Source: Desulfatiglans anilini DSM 4660 (GTDB lineage Bacteria; Desulfobacterota; DSM-4660; Desulfatiglandales; Desulfatiglandaceae). From it: 64,000 bases of DNA. Made by a program: the position numbers and the translations under genes. The notes beneath the pieces were generated by a model. That model was not told the origin of the DNA, made no database searches, and saw only the letters and a program-made list of their open reading frames with translations. The stretch is taken from NCBI RefSeq assembly GCF_000422285.1, contig NZ_AULM01000016.1, forward strand, positions 17,395-81,394, given 5' to 3'. Positions 8,723-17,670 of this stretch are shown piece by piece (position 1 is the stretch's first letter; each line of letters starts with the position of its first letter).

Positions 8723-9460
8723 TCAGACGATCCATTTGCGCTGGATGTTCCACAGGCTCACCCCGAAGAGCAGGATGCAGGCCAGCCCCAGGATGAGCCA
8801 GTCGAGGGCGAAGGGAAGCATGTGCCCGCCGTGTACGGCCCCGTGAAGGATGTCCGCCCCGTAGGTCAAGGGCAGGATGAAGCTCAGGGGCTTCAGGAAT
8901 ACGGGGAGCCTGTCGATAGGAAAGAAAAGCCCGCACAGGAAGACCATGGGGAAGCGGAAGAAATTGGAGAAGGTCTGCGCCTCGAAGACTTCGCTTACGG
9001 CCACTGCAATGAATAGACCGAGAAAGGTCGAGACAACGGCGATCAGGACGACCGCGCAGGTGAACATGCCCCAGGCTATGCCCGACAGATCGGTGAAAAA
9101 TGCCGCCATTGCCACGGGTACGAAGGCGTTGGCGATCCCGAAGAGGATGGCGCCGCTGGTCTTGGCGAGCATCAGAAACTCGAAAGGGATCGGCGCGAGC
9201 AGCAGCCGTTCGAAGGAGCGGTTTTTCTTCTCGAAGGTCACCGTGACGGCGAGCAGGGAAGTCGTTCCGAAGAGGATGGAGAGCCCCACCACACCCGGCA
9301 GCAGGCGCAGGATGCTCTCCAGGCCGCTTCCGGATTTGATGAAGAACATCCCGGTCCAGGCGAGGGGGAAGACGAGTCCCCAGCTGACATTCGGCGGCTT
9401 CAGGTAGTAGGTCCGCATGTCTTTTACCAGGATATTCCAGAAGGCGATCCAGAGCTTCAT
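8723..9460 (-). CDS. ABC-2 type transporter permease
   Basis: A 245-residue membrane subunit of an ABC-2 exporter with about six hydrophobic segments. An N-terminal amphipathic stretch (WNILVKDMRTYYLKPPN) precedes the first helix. The central feature FEKKNRSFERLLLAPIPF is the classic ABC-2 cytoplasmic coupling helix motif. The late segment FRFPMVFLCGLFFPIDRLP matches the family signature before the last helices. It starts inside the end of the ATPase gene (4 nt overlap), so the two form one minus-strand operon. Such exporters move lipids, drugs, haem or polysaccharides; nothing nearby identifies the substrate. Confidence 0.9.
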   Translation of the reverse strand: MKLWIAFWNILVKDMRTYYLKPPNVSWGLVFPLAWTGMFFIKSGSGLESILRLLPGVVGLSILFGTTSLLAVTVTFEKKNRSFERLLLAPIPFEFLMLAKTSGAILFGIANAFVPVAMAAFFTDLSGIAWGMFTCAVVLIAVVSTFLGLFIAVAVSEVFEAQTFSNFFRFPMVFLCGLFFPIDRLPVFLKPLSFILPLTYGADILHGAVHGGHMLPFALDWLILGLACILLFGVSLWNIQRKWIV

Positions 9461-10443
9461 CGGCCGCCGTCTCCCGCCTTGGTCTTTTCTTTTCGCATGG
9501 CATCCGCTTCGATCCCGGTAACCTTCACGAAGATATCCTCGAGCGTCGGCCGCATCCTTCGCGCCTCTATAACCTCGCCCCCCTGATCCTCGAGAAAACG
9601 GACCAACGGTCCGACCCGAATGGGTTCATCGGCCTCCACGCGGACCAGCCCCCGCCCGGGCCTGGCAAAGGTATGTCCCGGAAAGGATTTCTCCAGCCGC
9701 ACCAGGAGATCGGACGGATCATTCACAGAGGAAACCTCCAGGACGTGCTTTTCCCGGATGGGCTGAACCAGGCTCTCCACCGTATCGACCCGGACGATGC
9801 GTCCCGAGACGATAAAGGTGATCCGGTGGCAGAGGCGTTCCGCCTCCTCGATGTAATGGGTGGTCAGAAAGACGGTCGTACCGGCCCGGTTCAATTCGGC
9901 GACGAGCTCCCGCAGCTGCCTCGCGCTCGCCACGTCGATCCCGGTCGTCGGTTCATCCAGGAAAAGGATCCGGGGCCGGTGAATGATTCCAGCGGCAATG
10001 GTGAGTTTACGCTTCATCCCCTTGGAATAGCCGCTGAACTTGCGGTCGGCGGCTGCAGTCAGTCCGAAGAGGTCCAGCAACTCGCGGGCCCGCCCGTGCC
10101 TCTCGTGTTTGGGCATGCCGTAAAGGGCCCCGCAGAAGGCGAGGTTCTGAAAACCGCTGAGTTCGGGGTAGAGGTTGCTTTCGTCGGGGACCACCCCGAT
10201 CAGGTGCTGGGCCGCCCGTGGCCGGGCGGTGCAATCGATGCCGCCGATCCGGATCGACCCTGAATCCGGTCGTGCCAGGCCGGTGAGCATATTGATGGTC
10301 GTGGTCTTGCCCGCGCCGTTGGGGCCCAGGAAACCGAACAATTCACCCGGCTGGATGTGAAAGGTCACGGATTCGACGGCCGCGACATCGCCGAAATGCT
10401 TGGCGAGGCCGGCGACTTCAATGATCGGCGATGATTCCTTCAT
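9457..10443 (-). CDS. ABC-2 exporter ATP-binding protein (CcmA/DrrA type)
   Basis: A 328-residue ATPase paired with the downstream permease. Walker A is GPNGAGKTTTINML near residue 40, the signature YSKGMKRKLTIAAG is near 140 (a variant of LSGGMKQR), and Walker B RILFLDEPTTGIDVAS follows, with a switch histidine in FLTTHYIEEAE. The C-terminal 90 residues form the small domain common in DrrA-like ATPases, ending in RRMRPTLEDIFVKVTG. The ATG at 10443 was chosen because similarity to the family begins with the next few residues (IIEVAGLAKHFGDVAAV); the frame stays open 77 codons further upstream without family features. The ribosome binding site AGGGCAG is weak. Confidence 0.92.
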   Translation of the reverse strand: MKESSPIIEVAGLAKHFGDVAAVESVTFHIQPGELFGFLGPNGAGKTTTINMLTGLARPDSGSIRIGGIDCTARPRAAQHLIGVVPDESNLYPELSGFQNLAFCGALYGMPKHERHGRARELLDLFGLTAAADRKFSGYSKGMKRKLTIAAGIIHRPRILFLDEPTTGIDVASARQLRELVAELNRAGTTVFLTTHYIEEAERLCHRITFIVSGRIVRVDTVESLVQPIREKHVLEVSSVNDPSDLLVRLEKSFPGHTFARPGRGLVRVEADEPIRVGPLVRFLEDQGGEVIEARRMRPTLEDIFVKVTGIEADAMRKEKTKAGDGGR

Positions 10444-11229
10444 CTGCCCTACCAGTGCACTGCCCGTTAGCGGGTGTCGGCACAGGTTCCGGCCCGCCGA
10501 GTAGTTGTGCCCGGCTGGGCCGGACGGGTGCCGAAGACTCATCTCAAATCCTGAACACCTTACCATGAAAATCCCTTCCGGCAATCCCGATTTTTCTGCC
10601 GCACGTCCAACGAAACCCCACGCGAACCAAATTTTGAAGGGCAGGTTCGATAGGCTGAAAGGCTTCCCATGCAAGAAGCCCCTTGTCGTCCGGAGGGCGT
10701 GGAGACAAATGCCGACGACCTGGTCTCAACAGGCTTGAATTCACGCCATTTTTGACATTGCCGTAGAGAGTTTCGTTTCCCTCAAAGCTCCTCTGCCCGA
10801 GGTCCGTGAGGTGTCCGGTATGAGCCGATTTCCTACAAGGGTTTCGAGGTGTCGGCCGGTGCAGGCGAAATCATTGTATGCCCCGATGAAGATGGGTTTT
10901 AATATCAGTATTTCCTGTTTGACAAATCGTTAAAATTTATATTATCATGTGTTCTTGTTTATGCATTCCGGCGGTCTCTTTAAGACTCGATAATCCGAGT
11001 AAAGGGTCCATCGTTCTGCGGAGGTTCGCGCCGGGAAGCCGAGCGCCGCGAGCCTGCCCGCCAATTCGGCGCGCCGCCGCCCGCCGGAGGCATCGTTTCA
11101 TGGGGCTATAGGGCCGATAGTACCGGCGGGCAAACAGGCATCGGAACGTATAGGGGTCGTACCATCTGGTCGACCGATGCAAAAAGCGGAAGCTCAACCG
11201 AAGAGAAGAATCGAAAGGAGCATAATACC
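10444..11229. other. Intergenic region upstream of the double-cubane reductase gene
   Basis: About 790 bp separating divergent transcription units. The left part is unremarkable. A promoter-like sequence lies at 10919. The 285 nt between it and the start codon at 11230 are GC-rich and could be a long leader, but no known riboswitch class was recognised in it. Confidence 0.5.
10911..10945 (+). promoter_or_regulatory. Putative sigma-70 promoter upstream of the reductase/activase pair
   Basis: TTGACA at 10919-10924 and TATTAT at 10940-10945, spacer 15 bp (short). The 14 bases ending in the -35 box (TTTCCTGTTTGACA) are identical to those of the minus-strand promoter at 14231-14269. Confidence 0.5.
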
Positions 11230-12507
11230 ATGGCAGAGGATTACCGATCCATGTGGGCGGACCTGGGGCTCGACCTGGCGGCCCACGATGCGTTGTTGGC
11301 GGTGTTGGGACAGGCCTATCAGGACATCTACATGTCGCAGAAAGACCGTCCGGAGGGAATGGGCTACTTCGACTTCGTCATGAGCGAAGTCCATGGCCTC
11401 AGGATCAAGGAACTGCTGGATGAGAAGGCAGCCGGGCGGAAGATCATCGGCTCCTACTGCGTTTTCGTGCCGGAGGAAATCGTCCTGGCCGCCAATGCCA
11501 CCCTGGTGGGACTTTGCTCGGGGGCGGACTTCGCCATGGAGGATGTGGAAAAAATCCTGCCTCGCAATACCTGCGCCCTGATCAAATCCTCCTTCGGCTT
11601 CAAGATCGGCAAGGTCTGCCCCTATCTCGAGAGCGCGGACATGATCGTTGGGGAGAACACCTGCGACGGCAAGAAGAAGGCCTACGAGTCCTTGAAGGAT
11701 CTCGTCAAAAACCTTTATGTCATGGATCTCCCGCAGGTCAAATCCCAAAACGGGAAGGCCCTTCTGAAGGCGGAGTATCTGCGTTTCAAGGAAGCCGTCG
11801 AGGATCTCACCGGGATTCCGGTGACCGCCGAATCGCTGAAGCAGGCGGTACGTACGGTCAATGCCAAGCGCGCCGCTGTTCATCGGCTGTCGCTGCTCCG
11901 GAAGGCCGATCCGGCGCCCGTATCGGGACTGGATGCCCTGCTGGTCAATCAGGTCTTTTTCTATGACAACCCGGCGCGGTTCACTGAATCCGTGAACAAG
12001 ATCTGCGACGAGCTGGAGCGGCGGATCGAGCTGAAGAAAGGCGTCTTCCCCGCAAAGACCCCGCGTATCCTGATATCGGGCTGTCCGCAGGCCGTACCGA
12101 ACTGGAAACTCCCCATGATCGTCGAAGGCGCCGGGGCGGTGATCGTGGGTGAGGAGTCCTGCGTGGGCGAACGCGGCACCCGCAATCTTACGGATGAAAC
12201 CGGTGAAACCGTGGATGAAATGCTGGATGCGATCGTCGATCGTTATTTCGAAATCGATTGCGCCATCTTTACGCCCAATCCCGATCGGCTCGAGCACATC
12301 CGGGAGATGGTCGCCGCCTACAATGCGGATGGTGTAATCCATTATGGACTCCAGTTCTGCCAGCCTTATTTGATGGAGTCGATGCCGGTCGAAAAAGCCC
12401 TGGAAGATATGGGGATTCCCTGTCTGCGCATCGAGACCGACTACAGTATGGAGGACGTCGGCCAGCTGAGGACTCGGGTGGAGGCGTTCGTCGAACAGCT
12501 TCGGTAA
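11230..12507 (+). CDS. Double-cubane-cluster-type anaerobic reductase (HgdB/YjiM family)
   Basis: A 425-residue member of the 2-hydroxyacyl-CoA dehydratase/BcrC-like superfamily. It most resembles the double-cubane-cluster proteins (YjiM type) rather than true dehydratase subunits. Cysteine-bearing stretches occur in order: GSYCVFVPEEI (about residue 77), VGLCSGADF, LPRNTCALIKS, IGKVCPYLES, GENTCDGKKKAYE, then SGCPQAVPNWK, EESCVGERG and LQFCQPYLMES. In the characterised double-cubane protein such cysteines bind an [8Fe-9S] cluster that reduces small molecules once an ATPase partner injects electrons. The RBS GAAAGGAG precedes the ATG. The activator gene follows 230 bp downstream. The physiological substrate is not known for this family. 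Confidence 0.85.
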   Translation: MAEDYRSMWADLGLDLAAHDALLAVLGQAYQDIYMSQKDRPEGMGYFDFVMSEVHGLRIKELLDEKAAGRKIIGSYCVFVPEEIVLAANATLVGLCSGADFAMEDVEKILPRNTCALIKSSFGFKIGKVCPYLESADMIVGENTCDGKKKAYESLKDLVKNLYVMDLPQVKSQNGKALLKAEYLRFKEAVEDLTGIPVTAESLKQAVRTVNAKRAAVHRLSLLRKADPAPVSGLDALLVNQVFFYDNPARFTESVNKICDELERRIELKKGVFPAKTPRILISGCPQAVPNWKLPMIVEGAGAVIVGEESCVGERGTRNLTDETGETVDEMLDAIVDRYFEIDCAIFTPNPDRLEHIREMVAAYNADGVIHYGLQFCQPYLMESMPVEKALEDMGIPCLRIETDYSMEDVGQLRTRVEAFVEQLR

Positions 12508-12737
12508 GCCAGGCTGCAGACAGCGTCCCTTCAGACGGGTTTTTTCGCTGATCTCAAGGGTTGCCTCCGGCTGCTTCGGCTTCAGGCGGTCCCAAGTTTC
12601 CTGTTGGATCAAGACCGCCGCGCCGTCCGGCGGTGGGTATTCTCCGCAGGGCTATGTCTTCCGGAAGGGAAGGCCGTTGTTTTTCACGGACATGTTCAGG
12701 GTGCATGCATCCTGGGCGAAGAGGGGTTTGGATACAC

Positions 12738-13484
12738 ATGCGTTTTGCAGGAATCGACATTGGTTCTCGCACCATTGAACTGGTGGTTGTGGGTGAAGCA
12801 GGCGAGATCGTTTCCAGCGTGCAGGCCGACACCGGGTTCGACCCGATGGCCGAGGCGAAGCGGCTGACCGAGGAGGTGACGTTCGACCGGATCATGGCAA
12901 CCGGCTATGGCCGGAATCTTTTCGAGATCTCCTTCGATGCACCGACGGTGACGGAAATCAAGGCCCACGCCAGAGGTGCACGTGCAATCTTCCCCGAGGC
13001 CCAAACCGTGCTCGACATCGGCGGGCAGGACAGCAAGGCCATTGCGCTGTTCGAAAACGGGAAGGTGAAAAAGTTCGAGATGAACGACCGCTGTGCCGCC
13101 GGTACCGGGAAATTTTTGGAGATTATGGCAAGAACACTGGGGTTCGCCATCGAAGCCTTCGGCCAAGAGGCCCTTAAAGCGAACAGAGAACTCAGCATAT
13201 CGAGTATGTGCACCGTATTCGCTGAATCGGAGGTCACCTCCCTGATCGCGAAGGGCAACGACCGGCTGGAGATCGCCCTCGGCCTGCACGCCAGCGTCAT
13301 CCGCCGGGCTGCGAGCATGATCAGCCGGATTGCGTCCGGGGGAGACATCGTATTCACCGGCGGTGTTGCCAAGAATCCGTGCATGCGCCGGCTGCTGGAG
13401 GAAAGGCTCGGCCGAAGGGTGCTCGTGCCGGAGGATCCGCAGTCCGTGGGTGCCTTCGGCGCAGCGCTTCTGGCGGGGGAATAG
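12738..13484 (+). CDS. BadF/HgdC-type ATPase, activator of the double-cubane reductase
   Basis: A 248-residue ASKHA-fold ATPase of the HgdC/YjiL group, the usual partner of the preceding reductase family. The phosphate-1 loop is GIDIGSRTIELVV at the N-terminus and phosphate-2 is VLDIGGQDSKAI near residue 95. Cysteines for the subunit-bridging [4Fe-4S] cluster are in NDRCAAGTGKFLE (about 118) and SSMCTVFAESEV (about 157), and the adenosine loop is VFTGGVAKNPCM near 210. In the family a homodimer holding one cluster hydrolyses ATP to push a low-potential electron onto the reductase. The ATG at 12738 starts exactly at the domain boundary and has an AGAGGGG-type site upstream. Confidence 0.92.
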   Translation: MRFAGIDIGSRTIELVVVGEAGEIVSSVQADTGFDPMAEAKRLTEEVTFDRIMATGYGRNLFEISFDAPTVTEIKAHARGARAIFPEAQTVLDIGGQDSKAIALFENGKVKKFEMNDRCAAGTGKFLEIMARTLGFAIEAFGQEALKANRELSISSMCTVFAESEVTSLIAKGNDRLEIALGLHASVIRRAASMISRIASGGDIVFTGGVAKNPCMRRLLEERLGRRVLVPEDPQSVGAFGAALLAGE

Positions 13485-13559
13485 ATTTATGATTTAAGAG
13501 AGCTATGGCTATCCCGAGCGGCTTTACGATTTGATTTAAAAGCTCTTGCGGCTTTTTAT

Positions 13560-14099
13560 CTAGTCGGTGTCTTTACTGCACAGACCGCAGAAAATCTTCC
13601 TGAGAACATTCTGATCGATCTTCTTCATGAGGATTTCGTCATAGTCCGTTTCTTCATCGCGACTTAAATCCAGAGGCTTATTGTCTCTCTGCGTGTAATC
13701 CTCAGGGTTTTTTTCATCTATCGCATCCGTTAAGTCCGGTTCAAAGCGCCTATTGTTTTCGATCCAGCGATCGCAATCGTCATGGGTACCCACATAAGTG
13801 ATGAAAATATCGCCGCCATATTCTATGCATATCAGCCGGTATCCACTCCCCAAGTCGTATTTTATGCATTTATCAATTCGCAATTCCCCGTGTTTGGTTT
13901 TATTGTATATATCATCAAAAAGCGAGAAATCCTCCCCGATAAGATTCTTAATGATTTCGTCTGCTTTGCTTGCAGCGATCGTGGACTTTTTATCGCCTCG
14001 CCTCAGGATTTCGAGACGCCTTTTGAACCTTGATTTACGATGAAAGAAAACCGCCATATGATCAGACTCGAAAACAACCAGGAACGGACCTGCTCTCAT
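13560..14099 (-). CDS. RelE/HigB-like toxin, apparently without antitoxin
   Basis: A 179-residue protein whose middle part resembles RelE/HigB mRNA-interferase toxins: a basic N-terminal helix region (KSRFKRRLEILRRGDKK), a KTKHGELRIDKCIKYDL strand pair and the terminal pattern RLICIEYGGDIFITYVGTHD followed by CDRWIENN near residue 115. The 65 residues after that are acidic (DETDYDE) and end in CGLCSKDTD; they are not part of the toxin fold. No antitoxin gene is visible on either side. The gene is noticeably AT-richer than its neighbours, which suggests acquisition. A strong promoter lies upstream. Translation may start at the internal methionine at 14057. Family assignment is moderate, and activity is untested. 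Confidence 0.55.
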   Translation of the reverse strand: MRAGPFLVVFESDHMAVFFHRKSRFKRRLEILRRGDKKSTIAASKADEIIKNLIGEDFSLFDDIYNKTKHGELRIDKCIKYDLGSGYRLICIEYGGDIFITYVGTHDDCDRWIENNRRFEPDLTDAIDEKNPEDYTQRDNKPLDLSRDEETDYDEILMKKIDQNVLRKIFCGLCSKDTD

Positions 14100-14230
14100 T
14101 CGTATACCTGTTGATCAGAGGCTAAAAGATCATTCCCCGAGCGAGACGTTGAGACGTTCACAGATTCGACCGATAGGTAAAGCCTCGAAGCCGGTCCACG
14201 CAAGAACTCCTTTTGCGATTATTGATAACG

Positions 14231-14269
14231 ATAATATGTGATTTAATCCGATATGTCAAACAGGAAATT
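14231..14269 (-). promoter_or_regulatory. Strong sigma-70-like promoter for the lone toxin gene
   Basis: Minus strand TTGACA (complement of 14254-14259), a 17 bp spacer, then TATTAT (complement of 14231-14236). This is a near-consensus promoter reading towards the gene that starts at 14099. The bases before the -35 box match the plus-strand promoter at 10911. Confidence 0.7.
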
Positions 14270-14498
14270 ACGATGATAAAAGGTCAAGCCTTCGGAATCT
14301 TTATAAAGGGAAGGGAAAGAAACCGTTCGATTCCGGGGCGAGAGCGGATGCACTGCTCCAGGATTTGGCCCCTATAAGGAATTTCACCCGCCCTTGATGC
14401 TGTTGTGCAGGCCGAGGTGCTGTCATGATTGCGCGCCGGTCGAAAAAACTGGATCCGGGCCGCGGCCGGACCTATTGGCCTGCTTCTGTGGCCAAAGA

Positions 14499-16850
14499 CT
14501 ATCCGAAAGGCGGCCACAGGACCGGCAGCAGCGCGACGGAGACAAGCAGCGAGATGATCGTGATGGGGACGCCGACCTTCACATAGTCCATGAAGCGGTA
14601 GCCGCCCGGTCCCATGACCAGTAGATGGGCGGGATGCGAGAGGGGGCTCGCGAAGCTCGACGAGGCCGAAATGGCTACGGTCATCATCAGGAGATGCGGC
14701 GAAATCCCTAGCGATGCGGCGGCGCTCAGCGCCACCGGTGCCATGAGGACCACCAGGGCCGCCGTGGGGATGATCTGGGTGCCGAGCACTGTGATGACGA
14801 AGAGGGCGGCGACGACCCATCGCGGGCCGAGATCGCCGACGGCGGCGACCAACGCGCCGGCCCCCATCTGGGCAGCACCCGTGTTTTCGATGGCGGCTCC
14901 GAGCGGCAGCATCGCTGCAATCAGAAATACGACTTTCCACTCGATGGCCCGGTAGGCCTCCTCCATGCTCAGGCAGCCGAAGAGCACCATCAGCGCGGCA
15001 CCGGTAAGGGCGGCAATGGCGATCGGTACCAGGCCGAGGATAGCGCTTGCGAGGACCGCGAGCATAATGGCCACTGCAACCCGTGCTTTTTCGAGGCGGG
15101 GCGCCCGGGCGGCCGCTTCGTCGAGTACGAGAAAATCGGGGTCGCGGGCCAGATTTTCCAGGCTTTGACGCTGTCCATATACCAGGAGGGCGTCTCCGAA
15201 TTGGAGCGGCATGTCTTGAAGACCGGTCCGATAGGCGCGGCCCCTTCTCCAGATGGCGAGGACACTGATGCCGTAACGCTCGCGGAAAAGGAGATCGGCG
15301 AGGGTCCGGCCGGCCAGGCTGGTTCTGGGCGAGAGCAAAACCTCGGTTGCGCCGATCTGCTGGGATTCCAGTTCGGCGGCCAGGCTGGTGGACCGTTCCG
15401 AGATTTCCAGATCCTGAAGCCCTTCCAGCACCTCGAGGTCTCGGGTCGAGCCCTGCAGCACCAGAAGGTCTCCAGGCTGTATCTTTTCGTCCGGTGATGG
15501 CATGCACAGCACTTCCTCTCCGCGCGCGAGGCCGATCACCGTCAGACCGAACCCGTTTCCCAGACGACTCTCTATCAGGTTGTGCTCCGCGAGCACCGAT
15601 CCCGCAGGAACGCGCACAGGCAGAAGTTCGGTGCGCCTGGCGGCAAGGATGCCTGCCTCGTGATCCGGCACGATATGCAGATCCGAGATGAGCCCGAGGG
15701 CCGCCAGCTTTTCGAGGGCCTCAGACTCGCCCTGCAGGATCAGCTTTTCGCCTTCGGCCAGACGATGGCGCCGCAGATCCTTGACCTCGGTTTCATCCGA
15801 GGCGTGGAGTGCGAGCACCTGGGCGCGATGTTCGCGCCGCAGGCCGCTTTCCGCCAGTGTAGAGCTAAGCAGCGGCGAGCCTTCGGGAATGCGCGCCTCA
15901 GCGATTTGCAGGCATCGCGGGAAGAGGTTCTGCGCGAGTTCGACCGGCTCTACCTGGAGGTGCTCGCTGGCACGGAAGCCCTCCAGGAATTCAGGGGTGC
16001 CATGCACAACCAGGGTGTCGCCTGCCTGCAGGATGTCGTTCGGACGCGGAGCGAGCATCAGCACCCCTTTTCGCTGAAGCGCCAGCACGGTGAGATAAAG
16101 GGCCGATCCGAGCCTGCTCTCGGCGAGGGTACGGCCGTCGAGTGGAGAGCCTTTCGGGATGCGTGTCGTAAAAATGTGGGCAGCGAGCTGATAAGACGTG
16201 CCGATGGAGGGGCGGTCAACGCCTTCCTGCGGGGTGGTGCGGCTCGGGAGCAGACGCCTTCCGATCACGACCATGAACAAGATCCCGGCAGCAACGATGG
16301 CACCGGTGATCGGTGTAAAGTCGAAAAGGCCGAAGGGCTGCAGGCCGGCGCTGCGAATGGCGTCGGTCACCAGGATGTTGGGAGGGGTGGAAATGCCGGT
16401 GAACGGGCCCCCGAGGAGGCACCCGAGCGCCAGGGGCAGGAGCAGCCGCGAAGGGGGGCGTCCGCTGCGCCGGGCCAGGTCCATCGTCGCCGGCAGCAGA
16501 ATCGCGGCGACCGTGACCGTGTTGATGAGGGCCGAGAGCAGGCTGGCCGCAACCATCAGGGCCGTTATGAGCAGCGCTTCGCTGCCCTTGGCGAAGCGCT
16601 GCAGCGGCCGCCCGAGCTGGTGGGCGATGCCGGTGCGCGTCAGTCCGGCGGACAGGATGAACAGGGCCCACACCGTGACCACCGCCGGGCTGCTGAACCC
16701 CGCCAGCGCCTCCTGGGCGTTGACAAGGCCTGTCAAGGCAAGGGCGGAGAGCACCAGCAGGCCGACGACATCCACCCTCAGCCATCCCCCGACAAAAAGG
16801 ACGAAGGCTGCAGCGACGATGGCCAGGAGTATGAGGACTTCGATGGTCAA
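14499..16850 (-). CDS. SLC13/DASS-family anion permease with four RCK_C (TrkA-C) domains
   Basis: A 783-residue membrane protein. About 190 N-terminal residues hold membrane helices, including GFSSPAVVTVWALFILSAGL. Then come four consecutive TrkA-C/RCK_C-like modules beginning near residues 205 (TRIPKGSPLDGRTLAESRLG), 310 (ARIPEGSPLLSSTLAESGL), 410 (VRVPAGSVLAEHNLIESRLG) and 500 (VLLSPRTSLAGRTLADLLF). Each ends with a GDxLxxxG-type strand. A second membrane half follows from about 595, ending in SHPAHLLVMGPGGYRFMDYV, typical of the SLC13 divalent anion symporter group. Family members carry sulfate, dicarboxylates or similar anions. Most have two RCK_C modules; four is unusual. The start is a TTG preceded by GGGAG. 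Confidence 0.85.
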   Translation of the reverse strand: MTIEVLILLAIVAAAFVLFVGGWLRVDVVGLLVLSALALTGLVNAQEALAGFSSPAVVTVWALFILSAGLTRTGIAHQLGRPLQRFAKGSEALLITALMVAASLLSALINTVTVAAILLPATMDLARRSGRPPSRLLLPLALGCLLGGPFTGISTPPNILVTDAIRSAGLQPFGLFDFTPITGAIVAAGILFMVVIGRRLLPSRTTPQEGVDRPSIGTSYQLAAHIFTTRIPKGSPLDGRTLAESRLGSALYLTVLALQRKGVLMLAPRPNDILQAGDTLVVHGTPEFLEGFRASEHLQVEPVELAQNLFPRCLQIAEARIPEGSPLLSSTLAESGLRREHRAQVLALHASDETEVKDLRRHRLAEGEKLILQGESEALEKLAALGLISDLHIVPDHEAGILAARRTELLPVRVPAGSVLAEHNLIESRLGNGFGLTVIGLARGEEVLCMPSPDEKIQPGDLLVLQGSTRDLEVLEGLQDLEISERSTSLAAELESQQIGATEVLLSPRTSLAGRTLADLLFRERYGISVLAIWRRGRAYRTGLQDMPLQFGDALLVYGQRQSLENLARDPDFLVLDEAAARAPRLEKARVAVAIMLAVLASAILGLVPIAIAALTGAALMVLFGCLSMEEAYRAIEWKVVFLIAAMLPLGAAIENTGAAQMGAGALVAAVGDLGPRWVVAALFVITVLGTQIIPTAALVVLMAPVALSAAASLGISPHLLMMTVAISASSSFASPLSHPAHLLVMGPGGYRFMDYVKVGVPITIISLLVSVALLPVLWPPFG

Positions 16851-16962
16851 GTTGCGCTCCCCCGTAGTCGCGAGCTCATCATTTCACCCTTATTCGACAA
16901 GCGTCTTTCCCTTTATGATGACTCCGCACGTGTTTCACGTGAAACCGTTGTCGAGATGTTCT

Positions 16963-17274
16963 TCATCCGGCCGGAGGGGTTGGGGATTTCCGGCGGGAGG
17001 CGACGAAGGCCGCGACCCCGAACAGGCCGAAGATATACCCGATGCCCCCGAAGATGTCTTTCACGCCGGGCATGGAAAGATCGGCCCGCAGGGCTGCAAT
17101 TTCACGCTGAATGCGCCGGAGATCCGTTGACAGCGCGCTGTTCTGCTCTTTAAGAAGGGCCATCATGGCCTGAGTCTGTCCCTCGGGAAGATCCTGCGCA
17201 TGGACGGGGGCAGGCGGGCCGAAAAGCAGAACCCACAGAAGACCTGTCAATAAGGCTTTTTGCAGGCGGATCAC
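16963..17274 (-). CDS. Small membrane-anchored protein, C-terminal half of a split NikL
   Basis: A 103-residue protein with an N-terminal signal-like helix (ALLTGLLWVLLFG, then PVHAQ) and a charged helical middle likely to form a coiled coil (EQNSALSTDLRRIQREIAALRAD). A C-terminal membrane segment, DIFGGIGYIFGLFGVAAFVA, is followed by a basic tail. The GGIGYIxGLxG segment is the C-terminal membrane anchor typical of NikL-like components of nickel ECF transporters, where it follows the domain encoded by the preceding gene. It starts with GTG overlapping the stop of that gene (GTGA). Here the two parts are separate proteins, each with its own export signal. The nickel link is inference from that similarity. 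Confidence 0.65.
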   Translation of the reverse strand: MIRLQKALLTGLLWVLLFGPPAPVHAQDLPEGQTQAMMALLKEQNSALSTDLRRIQREIAALRADLSMPGVKDIFGGIGYIFGLFGVAAFVASRRKSPTPPAG

Positions 17275-17603
17275 TTGCCGGTCTCCACGTCAGATCTTTT
17301 CAGGTCGAAGCTGTTTCGGTGCCCCATGCCCGCGTCGATGACGATCTTCAAGTCATCCATTTTGGGAATGTCAAAGCTGAACAATCCTTTATCGTCTGTC
17401 ACTCCCTCCAGAAGCAATCGGTCCGAGCTGTCGTACACCTGCACTTTGCCGCCGATAATGGCCTTGCCGTCCGGGAAATAGCTTTCCGTATAGATCTTTC
17501 CGGCTTCGGCGTAGGCAAAGACGTTCACCTTGTGCGCCAGCGCGGTCCCAGAGAAAAGGAAAATTGCAACAAAGGCCAGAATTCCGCAACGCCTGATTTT
17601 CAT
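17271..17603 (-). CDS. NikL-like periplasmic component (N-terminal part)
   Basis: A 110-residue exported protein. The ATG at 17603 has a strong AACGGAGG site and gives the signal peptide GILAFVAIFLFSGTALA. The mature protein starts HKVNVFAYAEAGKIYTESYF, a pattern I associate with NikL components of nickel transport loci. It continues as a small beta-sandwich (VQVYDSSDRLLLEGVTDDKG) and ends with DDLKIVIDAGMGHRNSF. The N-terminal His after signal cleavage could bind metal (inference). It overlaps the next gene by 4 nt. A copy of repeat R1 separates it from the NikK-like gene upstream. The ECF core genes (cbiM/nikM, cbiQ, cbiO) are absent from the window. Confidence 0.7.
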   Translation of the reverse strand: MKIRRCGILAFVAIFLFSGTALAHKVNVFAYAEAGKIYTESYFPDGKAIIGGKVQVYDSSDRLLLEGVTDDKGLFSFDIPKMDDLKIVIDAGMGHRNSFDLKRSDVETGK

Positions 17604-17670
17604 GTAAACCTCCGTTAATTTCGAATCCATTCCGGTGATAAGGCCGTTTCCTGATGCAAGCCCGTTTGTG

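Noticed and set aside
10945..11229. Long leader of the double-cubane gene as a riboswitch
   Set aside because: GC-rich and able to fold, but I could not match the conserved core of any known riboswitch class.
15582..17153. Long plus-strand frame antisense to the SLC13 gene
   Set aside because: High-GC shadow frame; the opposite strand encodes clear membrane helices and RCK_C modules.
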